DNA from: Bradyrhizobium lablabi
Lineage (GTDB): Bacteria > Pseudomonadota > Alphaproteobacteria > Rhizobiales > Xanthobacteraceae
Assembly: GCF_018131005.1 (NCBI RefSeq)
Contig: NZ_JAFCJK010000002.1
Span: 310,001-374,000, forward strand
Reading direction: 5' to 3'
DNA length: 64,000 nt
Shown: in pieces, positions 44,074 through 53,963 of the stretch
How positions within the stretch are numbered: the stretch's first letter is position 1
Layout: each line of letters opens with the position of its first letter
Program-made: the position numbers and the translations under genes
The notes under the pieces: generated by a model
The model's input: only the letters and a program-made list of their open reading frames with translations
Database searches by the model: none
Told to the model about the DNA's origin: nothing

Positions 44074-45123
44074 TCAGCGTCTCAGCGCGACGTCCCGGAA
44101 TGCTGCGACCAGCGGCCGCTCGAGCTTTCCCTTCATGTCGAGAAGGATCTCATACGCCTTCTCCCGTGGCATTGTCGGCTTGTAGGTCCGCTGCTCGATC
44201 AGCGCGGCGAAGATATCTGAAATGGTCAGGACGCGAACAAGGTCCGAGATACTCCCTGCGCACAGGCCGTCCGGATAGCCGCTGCCGTCGAGATATTCGT
44301 GATGGTGACGCGCCGCATCGAGGATTTCGGCCGATATGCCCGGAGTGCTCTTCAGCACGTCGTATCCGGCGATGGGATGGCTTTCGATCAGCGCGCGCTC
44401 GGCCTCGTCGAGCCGGCCCGGCTTGTCCAGCACTGCAAGCGGGATCCTGGCCTTGCCGATATCGTGGAACATCGCGGCCGAGTGAAGCCGTTCGATGTCG
44501 GTCTTGGCCATGCCGAGGCTAAGGCCGAAATCGACGGCAATGCCGGTCACCAGCAGGCAGTGCTGGTAGGTGCCTTCATGATGGCGGCGCACCGCCGTCA
44601 GCCAGTCGGAGAGGCCGTTTTCCGCGATGCTGTCAGCGATCCTGCCGCCGGCGCGCCTGGCGTCCGCAACGTCGATCGCCTCGCCGCTGATCACTGCCGA
44701 AAACATCGTCGCGATGCTGGCGGCACCTGCGGACGCTGCCTCCTCAGCGGTGTTGGTCGGTTCGTCCGAAACGATCGACGGCGCGTCGATGTCGGCGAGC
44801 TTCGCCAGGAGCTGCGCTGGCTTGACCGGATTGACGAATGCGTGGGTCGCGCCGAGCGCGTAGGCCTGGACCGTGGCGAGGCGGCTCCGCTGGTCTATGA
44901 TGAAAATGCGCTTCGGGATGCGCGTGAGCCTGTCAGAGGCTGCCTTCAGCGCCGTGATGTTGTCGATCAGGCGCAAGTCCGCACTGACAATGACGGCGTC
45001 GATGTCGTTGTGGCTAAACCGGGCGGCATCAAGCAGATCGGACCTGACCTCGAATGCCCGTCCAAGCATGCCACTGACTGCTGACAGCTTGGAGCGGCTA
45101 TCGGCGAGAACGTAAATCGGCAT
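44074..45123 (-). CDS. HD-GYP domain c-di-GMP phosphodiesterase
   Basis: 349 residues. N-terminal receiver-like domain (about 1-110, MPIYVLADSRSKLSAVSG, with VIVSADLRLID at the position of a phosphorylation strand but no clear phospho-acceptor aspartate) and a C-terminal HD-GYP domain (about 170-340): AMFHDIGKARIP and HHHEYLDGSGYPDGL. HD-GYP enzymes hydrolyse cyclic di-GMP. Here the GYP motif is intact. Last gene of the minus-strand run DUF2336-PilZ-81aa-HD-GYP. The ATG at 45123 is preferred to an upstream one at 45228 whose leader is arginine/proline-rich. Confidence 0.9.
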   Translation of the reverse strand: MPIYVLADSRSKLSAVSGMLGRAFEVRSDLLDAARFSHNDIDAVIVSADLRLIDNITALKAASDRLTRIPKRIFIIDQRSRLATVQAYALGATHAFVNPVKPAQLLAKLADIDAPSIVSDEPTNTAEEAASAGAASIATMFSAVISGEAIDVADARRAGGRIADSIAENGLSDWLTAVRRHHEGTYQHCLLVTGIAVDFGLSLGMAKTDIERLHSAAMFHDIGKARIPLAVLDKPGRLDEAERALIESHPIAGYDVLKSTPGISAEILDAARHHHEYLDGSGYPDGLCAGSISDLVRVLTISDIFAALIEQRTYKPTMPREKAYEILLDMKGKLERPLVAAFRDVALRR

Positions 45124-45161
45124 CGAAATGGCCCGTCGGCCTCCTGGCATCGAAGTGCGGG

Positions 45162-45407
45162 TCACCCAAACCGGACGTCGCGCGACCGGCGCGTGACCTG
45201 GGTGAGGAATCGTTCGAGATCGCTGCAAAGTTGAAGGGCAAGCTCCTCGTTGATCTCGAATTTCGCCGCCGCATCGGCGCAGTCGATCTCGATGATTCCG
45301 CGCAGCGGTTCGGCTGACTCCGTCGATACCGTAATGCTCGTCACTCTCTGCATGGTCATTCGGGCAGTTCCCCAGACTTGATGAATGCCGCCGCCTTCAT
45401 TTCGCAA
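45162..45407 (-). CDS. Small hypothetical protein of the c-di-GMP gene run
   Basis: 81 residues from 45407, or 65 from the ATG at 45359 (MTMQRVTSITVSTES). The core is EPLRGIIEIDCADAAAKFEI and NEELALQLCSDLERFLTQVT, with an acidic beta start and a helical end. The longer start would overlap the PilZ gene by 11 bases. No family recognised; its location between PilZ and HD-GYP genes suggests a linked role. Confidence 0.62.
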   Translation of the reverse strand: MRNEGGGIHQVWGTARMTMQRVTSITVSTESAEPLRGIIEIDCADAAAKFEINEELALQLCSDLERFLTQVTRRSRDVRFG

Positions 45408-45699
45408 TGACGGCTCGTCCCTTTTTCTTTCGTTCCTCGACGAACCTCACGCCGACCTCGGCGCCATCGACGCGGATCAGCTCGCAGCGGCGGAAGGCCA
45501 GACCTCGCGAGGAGAGCAGCAGGAAGAATTCCTGCGCCTGCAGCACCTCCAGCGTGCCATCGACTTCAAGCCGGGCACCGGTTTGGGAGACGTCGAGCAG
45601 GACGCAACTGCGACGCCAGGTGCCGTCCACCGCCATAAGGTTGACGGGATAGCGGTTTTCGAGGCGAACGCGCTCCGATTTTCGGTCGCCATATGACAT
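45397..45699 (-). CDS. PilZ domain protein
   Basis: 100 residues, a single PilZ domain. The c-di-GMP-binding arginine motif is ERVRLENRYP (about 9-18, RxxxR) and the second part is LLDVSQTGARLEV (DxSxxG, about 34-46). PilZ proteins bind cyclic di-GMP and relay it to motility or polysaccharide export. Its start overlaps the DUF2336 stop by one base, so the two are coupled. Confidence 0.88.
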   Translation of the reverse strand: MSYGDRKSERVRLENRYPVNLMAVDGTWRRSCVLLDVSQTGARLEVDGTLEVLQAQEFFLLLSSRGLAFRRCELIRVDGAEVGVRFVEERKKKGRAVIAK

Positions 45700-46847
45700 C
45701 AGGTCGCTCCTGCCGCGGAAGGTGGGTTCGCGGTCAACTCGTTGATCGAACCAAACCGGATCAGGCGTTGTGCGTTCGAGAGTGGAAGGGTTTCGAACAT
45801 CTCCCTGGCCTGCTCGAGATGTTCTCGTGAGAGTGCCGGGCCGGCCTTGCGGCTGTTAACGATGGCCGCCGTAGTGGTCCAGTTCAGGCGGGAGGCTCGG
45901 CAGGCGACGACGAGGCCGTGGATGTCGCTGTGCTCGAGCAACAGCTCGATGGTTGCGGTCGGGACAGTTGCGAGCTGCGCCAGCGCTGCAACGAGGTGGC
46001 GGTAATCGCGCCGTACCGCAAAGCGGTTGACACTTGAATCGTTCAGTTGACCGGCATTGTTGAGGGCGAGGACCGCGGCCTTCGCTTCCGTATAGTCGAC
46101 GGGCACCGGCTTCTTGGCTTGGGCGCGGGCGGTACCCGCATCGATCGCCTTGCGGATCGCATCCTGCATGTCCGGACGCGCGGCCTTGAGCAGCCGAGCT
46201 TGAGCGGCCGGGGTGCTCTTGGCGATGAGATCGTTAAGGACGCCGTGCGGCAGATCATCGCGCATCACCAGGGAATGGGCAACGTCGTCGTCTCGCTCAG
46301 CCGCGTCTACCAGGATGGCAAAGCTGGCGGCGGAAAATTGTGCGCCAGGATTTCTCGCCAAGGTGCGGCAGACGCCGCTCTCGCCGCGCATCAGAAGAAT
46401 ATCGGTGAGCTTTTCGCCAAGCGTTCGTCGCCCTGCGACTGCAACCAGATGCCTTTCGCCGCGGGCCTTGGCGACGTCGATCAGTTCGTCGTTCGACAGG
46501 GAGGCGCATTTGAGCAGGATCGGCGCCGCGACATCGGCATCTTCGTGATGGGCGAGGCGCCGCGCCAGTTCTCTGGGCACGGAACGCACATCGGCAATGG
46601 AGCCGCTGAGCTTGGTCAGGGTCCGTGTCTCGACGCTTTCGGTCAGGCGCACGAGCACGTCGTCGAACACGTCGATATGGTGTTCGTTCAGCCGCTCGAC
46701 GTCAGCAAGAAACAGGCTGGCCACCTGGCGCAAGATCCGCACGCGCCGTTCCGGCGAGCCAGATTTCACAACATGATCGAGCTCTGCAATAAGTTCAGTC
46801 GCAATGGCAGTCACAGCGGTACCCAGAACGCGTTCCGCGACAGACAA
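45699..46847 (-). CDS. DUF2336 family helical-repeat protein
   Basis: 382 residues, nearly all helical, with repeated leucine-rich helix pairs (for example ARRLAHHEDADVAAPILLKC, SNDELIDVAKARGERHLVAV, DDVAHSLVMRDDLPHGVLND). This is the DUF2336 family of alphaproteobacteria, found with signalling genes; the fold is expected to be a HEAT/ARM-like scaffold. First gene of the run, with 244 AT-richer bases upstream shared with the divergent AraC gene. Confidence 0.85.
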   Translation of the reverse strand: MSVAERVLGTAVTAIATELIAELDHVVKSGSPERRVRILRQVASLFLADVERLNEHHIDVFDDVLVRLTESVETRTLTKLSGSIADVRSVPRELARRLAHHEDADVAAPILLKCASLSNDELIDVAKARGERHLVAVAGRRTLGEKLTDILLMRGESGVCRTLARNPGAQFSAASFAILVDAAERDDDVAHSLVMRDDLPHGVLNDLIAKSTPAAQARLLKAARPDMQDAIRKAIDAGTARAQAKKPVPVDYTEAKAAVLALNNAGQLNDSSVNRFAVRRDYRHLVAALAQLATVPTATIELLLEHSDIHGLVVACRASRLNWTTTAAIVNSRKAGPALSREHLEQAREMFETLPLSNAQRLIRFGSINELTANPPSAAGAT

Positions 46848-47091
46848 TATGTTTATGTTCCCGCAGTTATTTTTGGCCCTGAGCCGTTAATGCCCGCTAT
46901 AAAAGTTGATGGGGACATAAGGCAAAGACTATCGAAAATCGGCAGGGACAACCGTTTCTCACGTTGTGTTTTTAGGCGATTTTGCCGCAACTGGTCGAAT
47001 TGGAAGTGGGACGATTCGCAGAGTGAGACTTGGATAATGACTGTGGCGCATGCTGCGCTGCAGCGGGCGGTGTTTCTCAACATCATCTCAA
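46848..47091. promoter_or_regulatory. Divergent AT-rich promoter region
   Basis: 244 bases between the DUF2336 gene and the AraC-family gene, visibly richer in A and T (for example TATGTTTATG, GTTATTTTTGG, TATAAAAGTTG) than the coding DNA on either side. It probably carries both promoters. I cannot assign exact -35/-10 boxes. Confidence 0.45.
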
Positions 47092-48027
47092 ATGAACGGT
47101 GGTGCGATGGCACCATTTCAGGTGCCAAGAGTATTTCGATTTGACGACATCGACGCGTTTCGGAGTTCGATCAGAAACCTCGACGTGGATTTCACGCCGC
47201 TCGCGCGCAGGATCTCGGCAGAGCAGGTCATCCTGAGCCTGCCCGGGTGCGACCTCAACTACACCCGGTCGTTCCCGCGGATCATTGACGCGCAGCTCGC
47301 GCCCGATACCACGGCCGTCGGATTCACGATGGACGACGGCGTTCCGATTCGATTCAACGGCGTCGAGCGCGATCGGGCAGTGATCGTGATCGGCCATAGC
47401 GGCGCCTTCTACACCTCCGTGGAGAAGACGCCGCGCCAATACGTTTCGATCATCTTCACGCCTGAAATGCTCGATCGGGGCTGGCCCGGCGCGGGTCTCA
47501 ATTTCAGTGTCCACGAGATCAGCCAGGCGGCGCAGGACCGGTTGCGCGAAGCGGTGCGCCAGGTCCTGTTCGTCACGTCAGAGGCCGCGATGGCCGACGT
47601 CACGGGTGAGGCTGTCAAGGAATCCCTGCTGGCGGTCATCGACCAGGCCTTCTCCGAAATCGTGCCGGCAAAGTGGACGGCACGGGCCAATTCGACGCGT
47701 CAGTTCAAGGTCTTTAACGATGCTCGCGCCGTGCTGGCCGGGAACGTGGCTCACCCGATCTATAGTGGCGAGCTTGCCAAGCAGATCGGCGTGTCCGTGC
47801 GCACGCTGCATGACGCCGTGCAGCGATACCGCGGAATGAGCCTGCACCGCTATCTGCGCCTGCGGCGGCTCTGGCTGGTCCGTCAGCAACTGCTTGCCGG
47901 CACGCATAGCGTCAAGGCCAGCGCCTTGGCGTTTGGCTTCTGGCACCTGAGCGACTTCTCCAGAAGCTACCGGTCGCAGTTTGGTGAATCACCCTCCGAG
48001 ACGCTGGCGGCGGCGCGCCCGAAGTGA
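47092..48027 (+). CDS. AraC family transcriptional regulator
   Basis: 311 residues. The N-terminal half (about 1-190) is of the AraC-binding-domain-like type found in anthranilate or EutR-like regulators (TMDDGVPIRFNGVERDRAVI). The C-terminal DNA-binding part (about 210-305) has two helix-turn-helix units: YSGELAKQIGVSVRTLHDAV and SASALAFGFWHLSDFSRSYR, the second being the conserved AraC signature, ending FGESPSETLA. The ATG at 47092 or 47107 may be the start. Divergent from the c-di-GMP gene run; regulation of it is possible but unproven. Confidence 0.88.
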   Translation: MNGGAMAPFQVPRVFRFDDIDAFRSSIRNLDVDFTPLARRISAEQVILSLPGCDLNYTRSFPRIIDAQLAPDTTAVGFTMDDGVPIRFNGVERDRAVIVIGHSGAFYTSVEKTPRQYVSIIFTPEMLDRGWPGAGLNFSVHEISQAAQDRLREAVRQVLFVTSEAAMADVTGEAVKESLLAVIDQAFSEIVPAKWTARANSTRQFKVFNDARAVLAGNVAHPIYSGELAKQIGVSVRTLHDAVQRYRGMSLHRYLRLRRLWLVRQQLLAGTHSVKASALAFGFWHLSDFSRSYRSQFGESPSETLAAARPK

Positions 48028-48224
48028 CGCTTGCTCCGGCATTTGTAAACTGACCGGTTCCAGAGCCACAGTTCTGAACGAATTCTTAACGGTCGCCAAT
48101 GCACTCGTTGTGCGGTCCAAGGCATCCGTCCGGCCGAGCAGTTCAAGATGATTTACGGCAACACGAAGAAAAGTTGCCGCCATCGCCGGCAGGGGCGTGC
48201 GTTCCGGCGTCTCGTCCTGATCGC

Positions 48225-50363
48225 CTATTGCTCGCCGATCATGTCGAGCACACGCCGCGCCAACGTATCCATGACAAAGGGCTTGGTCAGCACCCGCATA
48301 CCAGGCCCGAGTTGGCCATTGCCGATGATGGCGTTCTCCGCGTAGCCGGTGATGAAGAGCACTTTGAGGTCAGGCCGCGTGACGCGGGCGGCGTCGGCGA
48401 GTTGACGGCCGTTCATGCCCCCGGGGAGACCGACATCGGTGATTAGCAGATCGATGTGGCCGCCTGACTGCAGCATGCGCAGACCGGTCGGACCGTCCTT
48501 CGCCTCGCGCACGGCGTAGCCGAGTTCTTCCAGCACTTCGATCACCAGCATGCGCACACTCGGCTCGTCATCGACGATCAGGATCGTCCTGCCGGTTTGC
48601 GCCTGCACGACCTCGGCCCGATCGTCGCCGGCGCCGGCGTCCGCGGCAGTGCCATAGTAGCGGGGCAGGTAAAGGCACATGGTCGTGCCGTGCCCGACTT
48701 CGGAATAGATACGCACCTGTCCACCCGACTGGCGCACGAAGCCGTAGATCATGGAGAGCCCGAGCCCGGTGCCCTGTCCAATCGGCTTCGTCGTGAAGAA
48801 GGGATCGAAGGCACGCGCGATCACGTCGGGCGTCATTCCGGTGCCGGTATCGGTGACGCAAAGCGAGAGATACTGGCCGGGCGGCAGGTCGCGCTCCTTT
48901 GCGGCGCGGTCGTCCAGCCACTTGTTGGCGGTCTCGATGGTGATGCGTCCGCCCTCCGGCATGGCGTCACGCGCGTTGATGCAGAGATTAAGCAGCGCGC
49001 TTTCGAGTTGCGACGGGTCGATCAACGCCGGCCATAGTCCTCCGGCCGTCACGACCTCCAGCGCGATCTGCGGTCCGACGGTGCGCCGGATCAATTCCTC
49101 CATGCCCATCACCAGACGGTTCACGTCGGTCGGCCTCGGGTCGAGCGTCTGCCGGCGCGAGAAGGCGAGGAGGCGATGGGTAAGGGCGGCTGCGCGCTTG
49201 GAGGCGCCCTGCGCCGCGGTGACATAGCGATCGATCTCCGACAGCCGTCCCTGGCTCAGCCGCGTCTGGAGCAATTCGAGTGAGCCGATGATGCCGGTGA
49301 GCAGGTTGTTGAAATCGTGCGCGATGCCGCCCGTGAGCTGTCCGACCGCTTCCATCTTGTGCGACTGGCGCAGCGCCTCCTCGGCGTCGAGAAGCCGCGC
49401 CTGCTCGCGCAGCCGTTCCGTGACGTCGTAGGCGAACTGGTAGGCGCCGATCTGCTCTCCGCCGACATTGCGCAGCGCGTTGAACCGCATTTCATAGTGA
49501 CGCCGGTCGCGGCTTGGATCGCCGAACTCGCCGATCTCGATGAATTCCTCGCCGGCGAGCGCGCGCTGCCAGATCGTTGCAAGAGCTGCCCGATGTTCGG
49601 GCTGGTTCTTGAGCGCGCCGAGCATGTTGTCGCCGGCCTTGGGCCGCACCCCGAAGATGCGCTCGAATTCGCCCGCGGAAGCACTGTTGATCGCGAGCCA
49701 ATTGAACTCATTGTCGAGGACCTGGACGAACGCATTCGTGCCTTCGACGATGTCGGCCAGAATCTTGCGTTCGGCAATGGCCTCGACAACGCGAGCCTCC
49801 AACGTCTCGTTGAGCTGCTGCAGCGCGGCCTCGGCGCCCTTGCGTGCGGTGATGTCCTGGAACAGCACGGCGACTTGACGGCGGCCCGGAGGGTCGATGC
49901 GAAACGCGGCGAGCTCCAGATGGCGTCCGGTCGCGATCAGCTCGCGCTCGAACCGGACGGGTACCCCCGTGCGCAGCACGCCGGCGTAAAGCTCGACCCA
50001 TCCGTCGGCCTCGTCCGGCACCATGTCCCGGACTTTGCGGCCAACGACGTTCGGGATACCGGCATGCTGGGCATAAGCGGGATTGGCTTCGACATGGATG
50101 TAGTCGCTGAGCGGGCCGTGTGGGCCGTCGATGAACTCGATGATGCAGAAGCCTTCATCGATGGAATCGAACAGCGTGTGGTAGCGTTCTTCGCGCTCGG
50201 CCAGAGCCATTTCCGTCCGCTTGCGCCTGCTGACGTCGGCGGCGACGAGCGCCTCGAGACGAACGTTTTCCGCTTCGAGCGCTTTGATGCGCCGCCGCAG
50301 GTCCTCGGCGTCATCCAAGGTCACGGCTACTTGCCTGACTTGGGGTCGTGCTGAAGTGAGCAA
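48225..50363 (-). CDS. Hybrid sensor histidine kinase with receiver domain
   Basis: 712 residues, soluble. A short coiled coil (about 15-60), two PAS domains (about 60-175 and 205-320), the histidine phospho-acceptor in GGIAHDFNNLLTG (His349, HWE-unlike HisKA form), the ATPase region (NLCINARDAMP, VTDTGTGMTPDV, GTGLGLSMIYG) and a C-terminal receiver (ILIVDDEPSVRML and LLITDVGLPGGMNG). No membrane helices, so it senses a cytoplasmic cue or takes input by its PAS pockets. No separate response regulator is next to it. Confidence 0.93.
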   Translation of the reverse strand: MLTSARPQVRQVAVTLDDAEDLRRRIKALEAENVRLEALVAADVSRRKRTEMALAEREERYHTLFDSIDEGFCIIEFIDGPHGPLSDYIHVEANPAYAQHAGIPNVVGRKVRDMVPDEADGWVELYAGVLRTGVPVRFERELIATGRHLELAAFRIDPPGRRQVAVLFQDITARKGAEAALQQLNETLEARVVEAIAERKILADIVEGTNAFVQVLDNEFNWLAINSASAGEFERIFGVRPKAGDNMLGALKNQPEHRAALATIWQRALAGEEFIEIGEFGDPSRDRRHYEMRFNALRNVGGEQIGAYQFAYDVTERLREQARLLDAEEALRQSHKMEAVGQLTGGIAHDFNNLLTGIIGSLELLQTRLSQGRLSEIDRYVTAAQGASKRAAALTHRLLAFSRRQTLDPRPTDVNRLVMGMEELIRRTVGPQIALEVVTAGGLWPALIDPSQLESALLNLCINARDAMPEGGRITIETANKWLDDRAAKERDLPPGQYLSLCVTDTGTGMTPDVIARAFDPFFTTKPIGQGTGLGLSMIYGFVRQSGGQVRIYSEVGHGTTMCLYLPRYYGTAADAGAGDDRAEVVQAQTGRTILIVDDEPSVRMLVIEVLEELGYAVREAKDGPTGLRMLQSGGHIDLLITDVGLPGGMNGRQLADAARVTRPDLKVLFITGYAENAIIGNGQLGPGMRVLTKPFVMDTLARRVLDMIGEQ

Positions 50364-50571
50364 TGCGACGCAAAATGAGTCTCGACGAGGCAGGAGGACG
50401 TAACCGCTTCCAGAACAGCGGTTTAGGCACTCTATGAAACGTCGCCATGCCGTGCTGGTTCCCGGTGCGGGACGGTCAAAGCCTCATGCCATTCGCCTGG
50501 CGCGGGCGGCGAGGCCACGGCCGGGAGGCGGTCGCGCCAGACGTGGCTGGAGGGACGACGGCGCCAGGGGA

Positions 50572-50820
50572 TCAGGCGCCGCTCTCGCATTTCTTCATGA
50601 AAGAGGTCTTGGCCGCGCCGGCGAGCTTCTTGCCGTCAGAGCCCACCGCCTTGGCCGCGCAGGCATCCACGGTGCACTTCTTCATGAAGGAGGTTTTTGC
50701 CGCGCCGGCGAGTGGCTTGCCGTCCTTGCCCACAGCCTTTGTTTCGCAGGAGGCGTCCTGCGCAAAGGCCGAACCGGCCGCGAAGGTCGCGATGACGGCA
50801 GCCAAGAAAATCCGCTTCAT
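50572..50820 (-). CDS. psiF: PsiF-repeat exported protein
   Basis: 82 residues: signal peptide 1-20 (MKRIFLAAVIATFAAGSAFA) and two near-identical PsiF repeats, KAVGKDGKPLAGAAKTSFMK and KAVGSDGKKLAGAAKTSFMK, each with cysteines on both sides. The psiF name comes from phosphate-starvation induction in E. coli; function is unknown. The start is fixed by the signal sequence; longer upstream reading in the same frame is antisense to the nitroreductase gene and rejected. Confidence 0.88.
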   Translation of the reverse strand: MKRIFLAAVIATFAAGSAFAQDASCETKAVGKDGKPLAGAAKTSFMKKCTVDACAAKAVGSDGKKLAGAAKTSFMKKCESGA

Positions 50821-50970
50821 TTGGGCTTCTCCCTGAACCAAACCAGTGACGGGATTGGATATCGGATTTCTGGTCCGATCAAGTTCCCAGGGCCGAATTT
50901 GTCGATTAAATACCCGGCCGGACCGGAGAGAATATCCGAGGCCGGATTGGAAACAACGGAGATTGCGGGA

Positions 50971-51648
50971 ATGGAATTCGAGACGCTGGTACAGACACGC
51001 AGGAGCGTGCGCGGATTCAAGAAGCAACCGGTATCTCGGACGACCATCGAGGAGGTCATCGGCGTGGCCAAGCGCGCGCCGTCCTCGATGAACACCCAAC
51101 CCTGGCACGTCCATGTCCTCACGGGAGCGCCGCTGGACGAGGTGCGCCGGCGCAACATGGAGGAGATGAGCGCGGGCGCCAGGCCGAAGCGCGATATCGT
51201 CAGTCATGGCGAATATCAGGGCGTCCATCGCGGCCGTCAGATCGATATCGCCAAGAAACTGTTCGGCGCCATGGGGATTGCCCGCGACGACAGGCCGATG
51301 CGGCAGGATTGGGTGCTGCGCGGCTTCCGTCAGTTCGACGCGCCGGTGTCGCTGGTACTGACCTATTACCGGATCCTCGATCCGGGCGCGGTCTGCCATT
51401 TCGATCTCGGCGCGCTCTGCTACGGCATCGTGCTCGCCGCCTGGGATCGCGGGCTTGGCACCGTCATCAACGGCCAAGGCATCATGCGCTCGGATATCGT
51501 GCGCGAGGTGGCGGGTATTCCCGAAGACGAGGTGATCATGACCTGCGTCGCCATGGGCTATCCCGACGACAGCTTTGCCGCCAATACGGTGCGGTCGGAC
51601 CGCGAAGCCAATGGGGACTTCGTCCGCTATGTCGGCTTCGCCGAGTGA
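50971..51648 (+). CDS. Nitroreductase family protein
   Basis: 225 residues. FMN-binding nitroreductase fold: TRRSVRGFKKQPVS (about 8-21), AKRAPSSMNTQPWHVHVL (about 33-50), then the late LGTVINGQGIMRSDIVREV and MGYPDDSFAAN. Reduces nitroaromatics, quinones or related electron acceptors with NAD(P)H. The start at 50971 fits the family; reading further upstream has no similarity. Divergent from psiF and convergent with the chemoreceptor gene. Confidence 0.9.
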   Translation: MEFETLVQTRRSVRGFKKQPVSRTTIEEVIGVAKRAPSSMNTQPWHVHVLTGAPLDEVRRRNMEEMSAGARPKRDIVSHGEYQGVHRGRQIDIAKKLFGAMGIARDDRPMRQDWVLRGFRQFDAPVSLVLTYYRILDPGAVCHFDLGALCYGIVLAAWDRGLGTVINGQGIMRSDIVREVAGIPEDEVIMTCVAMGYPDDSFAANTVRSDREANGDFVRYVGFAE

Positions 51649-51724
51649 TCGGGAAGGTGGCGGGGATCGAGATGAGGCGCGACACTGCCGCCATCTGTTT
51701 GATTGATCGGCTCGCCTGCTGACA

Positions 51725-53806
51725 TTACGCCGCGCGGACCTCGGACAGAAAGCGGTTGACCTGACCCGCGAGATCATTCGATTGCGCGGAGAGTTGTTCA
51801 GCCGCGCCGAGCACCTGGGCCGCTGCATCGCCGGTATCGTCGGCGGCGCGCTGAACGCCGGAAATATTGGAATTGACCTCCTGCGTGCCGCGCGCGGCCT
51901 CCTGGACGCTGCGCGAAATCTCCTTGGTCGCCGAACCCTGTTCCTCGATCGCTGCCGCAATCGCGGTGCCGATCTGGTCGATCTCCGTGATGACATCAAC
52001 GACGTTCCGGATCGCGGTGACCGTCTCGTCACTCGCGGCCTGGATCGCCGCAATCTGCTCGGAGATCTCCGTGGTTGCCTTCGCGGTCTGCCCGGCGAGC
52101 GATTTCACTTCGGACGCGACTACGGCAAAGCCGCGGCCGGCGTCGCCGGCGCGCGCCGCTTCGATGGTGGCATTGAGCGCGAGCAGGTTGGTCTGGGCGG
52201 CAATGTTCTGGATCAGCGTCACCACGTCGCCAATCTTCTGTGCGCCGTCGGCCAGCGAGCGCGCGGTATCGCCGGTGCGCCGGGCATGCTCGACCGCGCG
52301 CGCGGCGATCTCGGTCGACGTCGTCACCTGGCGTGCGATTTCGGAAATCGACGAGGTCAGTTCCTCCGTCGCGCTTGCCACCGTCTGCACGTTGGTCGAG
52401 GTCTGATCGGAGGCCGCGGCCACCACGGTGGCCTGGCGGTTGGTAGCGGCGGCGGTCGCGGACATCGACTGCGCGGTCTCTTCCATCACCGATGATGCCG
52501 ATGATAGCCCGCCAACGAGTTCGCTGACCTTTGCCTCAAAGGTCCGGGTGAGATCGTCGAGCACGCGGGCGCGCCGCATCTTTACCTCGTTCTCGGCTTC
52601 CTTCTCGGCGGTGAGACGATCGGCTTCGATCTTGTTGTCCCGGAACACCTGTACGGCGGCAGCCATGGCACCGATCTCGTCATTGCGCGCAGCGCCCGGA
52701 ATGGCCTCGGCGACGTCACCTGCGGCGAGACGCGACATGCGGCCTGTGAGGGCAGCGATCGGGTTGAGGATGCGGTGGCGAACCAGGACGATGAGGCCGG
52801 CGTTCGCGGCCACGAATGCAATCAGCCCGGTCAGAGCGATAGCGAAGCTCAAGCACGCGGAGGAATAGGCGGCGGCAAGCCCCTGTTCGGCATTGTCGTA
52901 GAAGGCGTCACGCACGAGGACGATGGCGGCGAGGCCGATCTGCGACTCGACGTAATAGGCATCGGCGTCCTGCTCGTACCTGCCTGACACCGCGCCCTCC
53001 TTGGCAAGCTTCAGCGCCTTGCCGAAGCGCTCGACAAAGTCGGCCTGCATCTTGCCGAGTGCCGCCGTAACGTTCGCAGGCGTTGCCGGATTGTTGCGGA
53101 GCTCCTGCAAGGTCGAAAGGATCTGATCGGTCCTGCCGGTGCTACGGTAGAGCTCCGCTTTCTCGGCATCGGTCGCGACGCGCTTGGCGCCGACCAGCGC
53201 CTTATGGAGACTGGCATTGAGGCCGCCGATGTCGCGCAACGTCCAGGCGACGTTAGCGTAGTTGGCCTGCCGGTAAGCGTTGCCGTCGAGACCTGCGAGC
53301 CCGCGCACCTGCTCGTCAAGCAGCGTCGTCACGCCGGCGTTGAAGACGGAATTGTCGGCGACGATCCTGGTGCCTGCGGCACGACGGACGTCGACCGGGC
53401 CAGCGATGGCTGCTGCGATCTCGCCGCGGAGCGCGGCAAACTTCACCTTCAGCGCATCGATCGCGCTCGCAACAGCCTCGCCGTCGTCAAGCGAGCCAGG
53501 CAGCTCGGTGCGCACCCGGTCGACCCTGGCGAGCGCGCCGTCGGTCAGTTGACGCAGCTTGTCGAGTTCGGCGATCTGCTTCTGATCAGTCGCGCTCGTG
53601 CCGAACAGGATGTTGATGGCATAACCTCGCTCGGGGTTCATGTATCGCGGGATATCGCCGACGGCGCGGACGATCTCGAGCCTGCTTTGGGCGATGGAGA
53701 TCCTGTCCATTGTCTGGTACTTGGTCACTGCGACATAGGCTGCGAGCCCGCCGCCGACCGCGGATAGTGAAATGATCGCGGCCGTCAAAAAAGTACCGAT
53801 TTTCAT
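51725..53806 (-). CDS. Methyl-accepting chemotaxis protein
   Basis: 693 residues. First membrane helix about 7-27, a long periplasmic sensing region of about 280 residues, a second helix near 318-345 ([22 protein letters not shown]), HAMP (about 346-400, [19 protein letters not shown]) and the cytoplasmic signalling hairpin with [20 protein letters not shown] and [15 protein letters not shown]. It passes ligand binding to the CheA/CheW system. No che genes are adjacent. The periplasmic domain has the helical TorS/MCP_alpha-like look; ligand unknown. Confidence 0.95.
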   Translation of the reverse strand: MKIGTFLTAAIISLSAVGGGLAAYVAVTKYQTMDRISIAQSRLEIVRAVGDIPRYMNPERGYAINILFGTSATDQKQIAELDKLRQLTDGALARVDRVRTELPGSLDDGEAVASAIDALKVKFAALRGEIAAAIAGPVDVRRAAGTRIVADNSVFNAGVTTLLDEQVRGLAGLDGNAYRQANYANVAWTLRDIGGLNASLHKALVGAKRVATDAEKAELYRSTGRTDQILSTLQELRNNPATPANVTAALGKMQADFVERFGKALKLAKEGAVSGRYEQDADAYYVESQIGLAAIVLVRDAFYDNAEQGLAAAYSSACLSFAIALTGLIAFVAANAGLIVLVRHRILNPIAALTGRMSRLAAGDVAEAIPGAARNDEIGAMAAAVQVFRDNKIEADRLTAEKEAENEVKMRRARVLDDLTRTFEAKVSELVGGLSSASSVMEETAQSMSATAAATNRQATVVAAASDQTSTNVQTVASATEELTSSISEIARQVTTSTEIAARAVEHARRTGDTARSLADGAQKIGDVVTLIQNIAAQTNLLALNATIEAARAGDAGRGFAVVASEVKSLAGQTAKATTEISEQIAAIQAASDETVTAIRNVVDVITEIDQIGTAIAAAIEEQGSATKEISRSVQEAARGTQEVNSNISGVQRAADDTGDAAAQVLGAAEQLSAQSNDLAGQVNRFLSEVRAA

Positions 53807-53963
53807 GTGCTGTGCGCCGTTCGTGACGAGTGAGGAGTGGGGACCTCAACCGTACCGGGTGCGCATTAATCCTGGGTTTACGCTACGGCGTAGCGCAGGC
53901 CGAACCCTGTCAACCGTGGGCGGAATCCGGAGATTCAAGCTTTTCCGGCCGCTGCAGCCCGCC

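Noticed and set aside
50690..50810. Direct repeats seen at DNA level near psiF, first considered as a possible CRISPR-like or tandem repeat
   Set aside because: There are only two copies, in frame, encoding the PsiF repeats of one protein.
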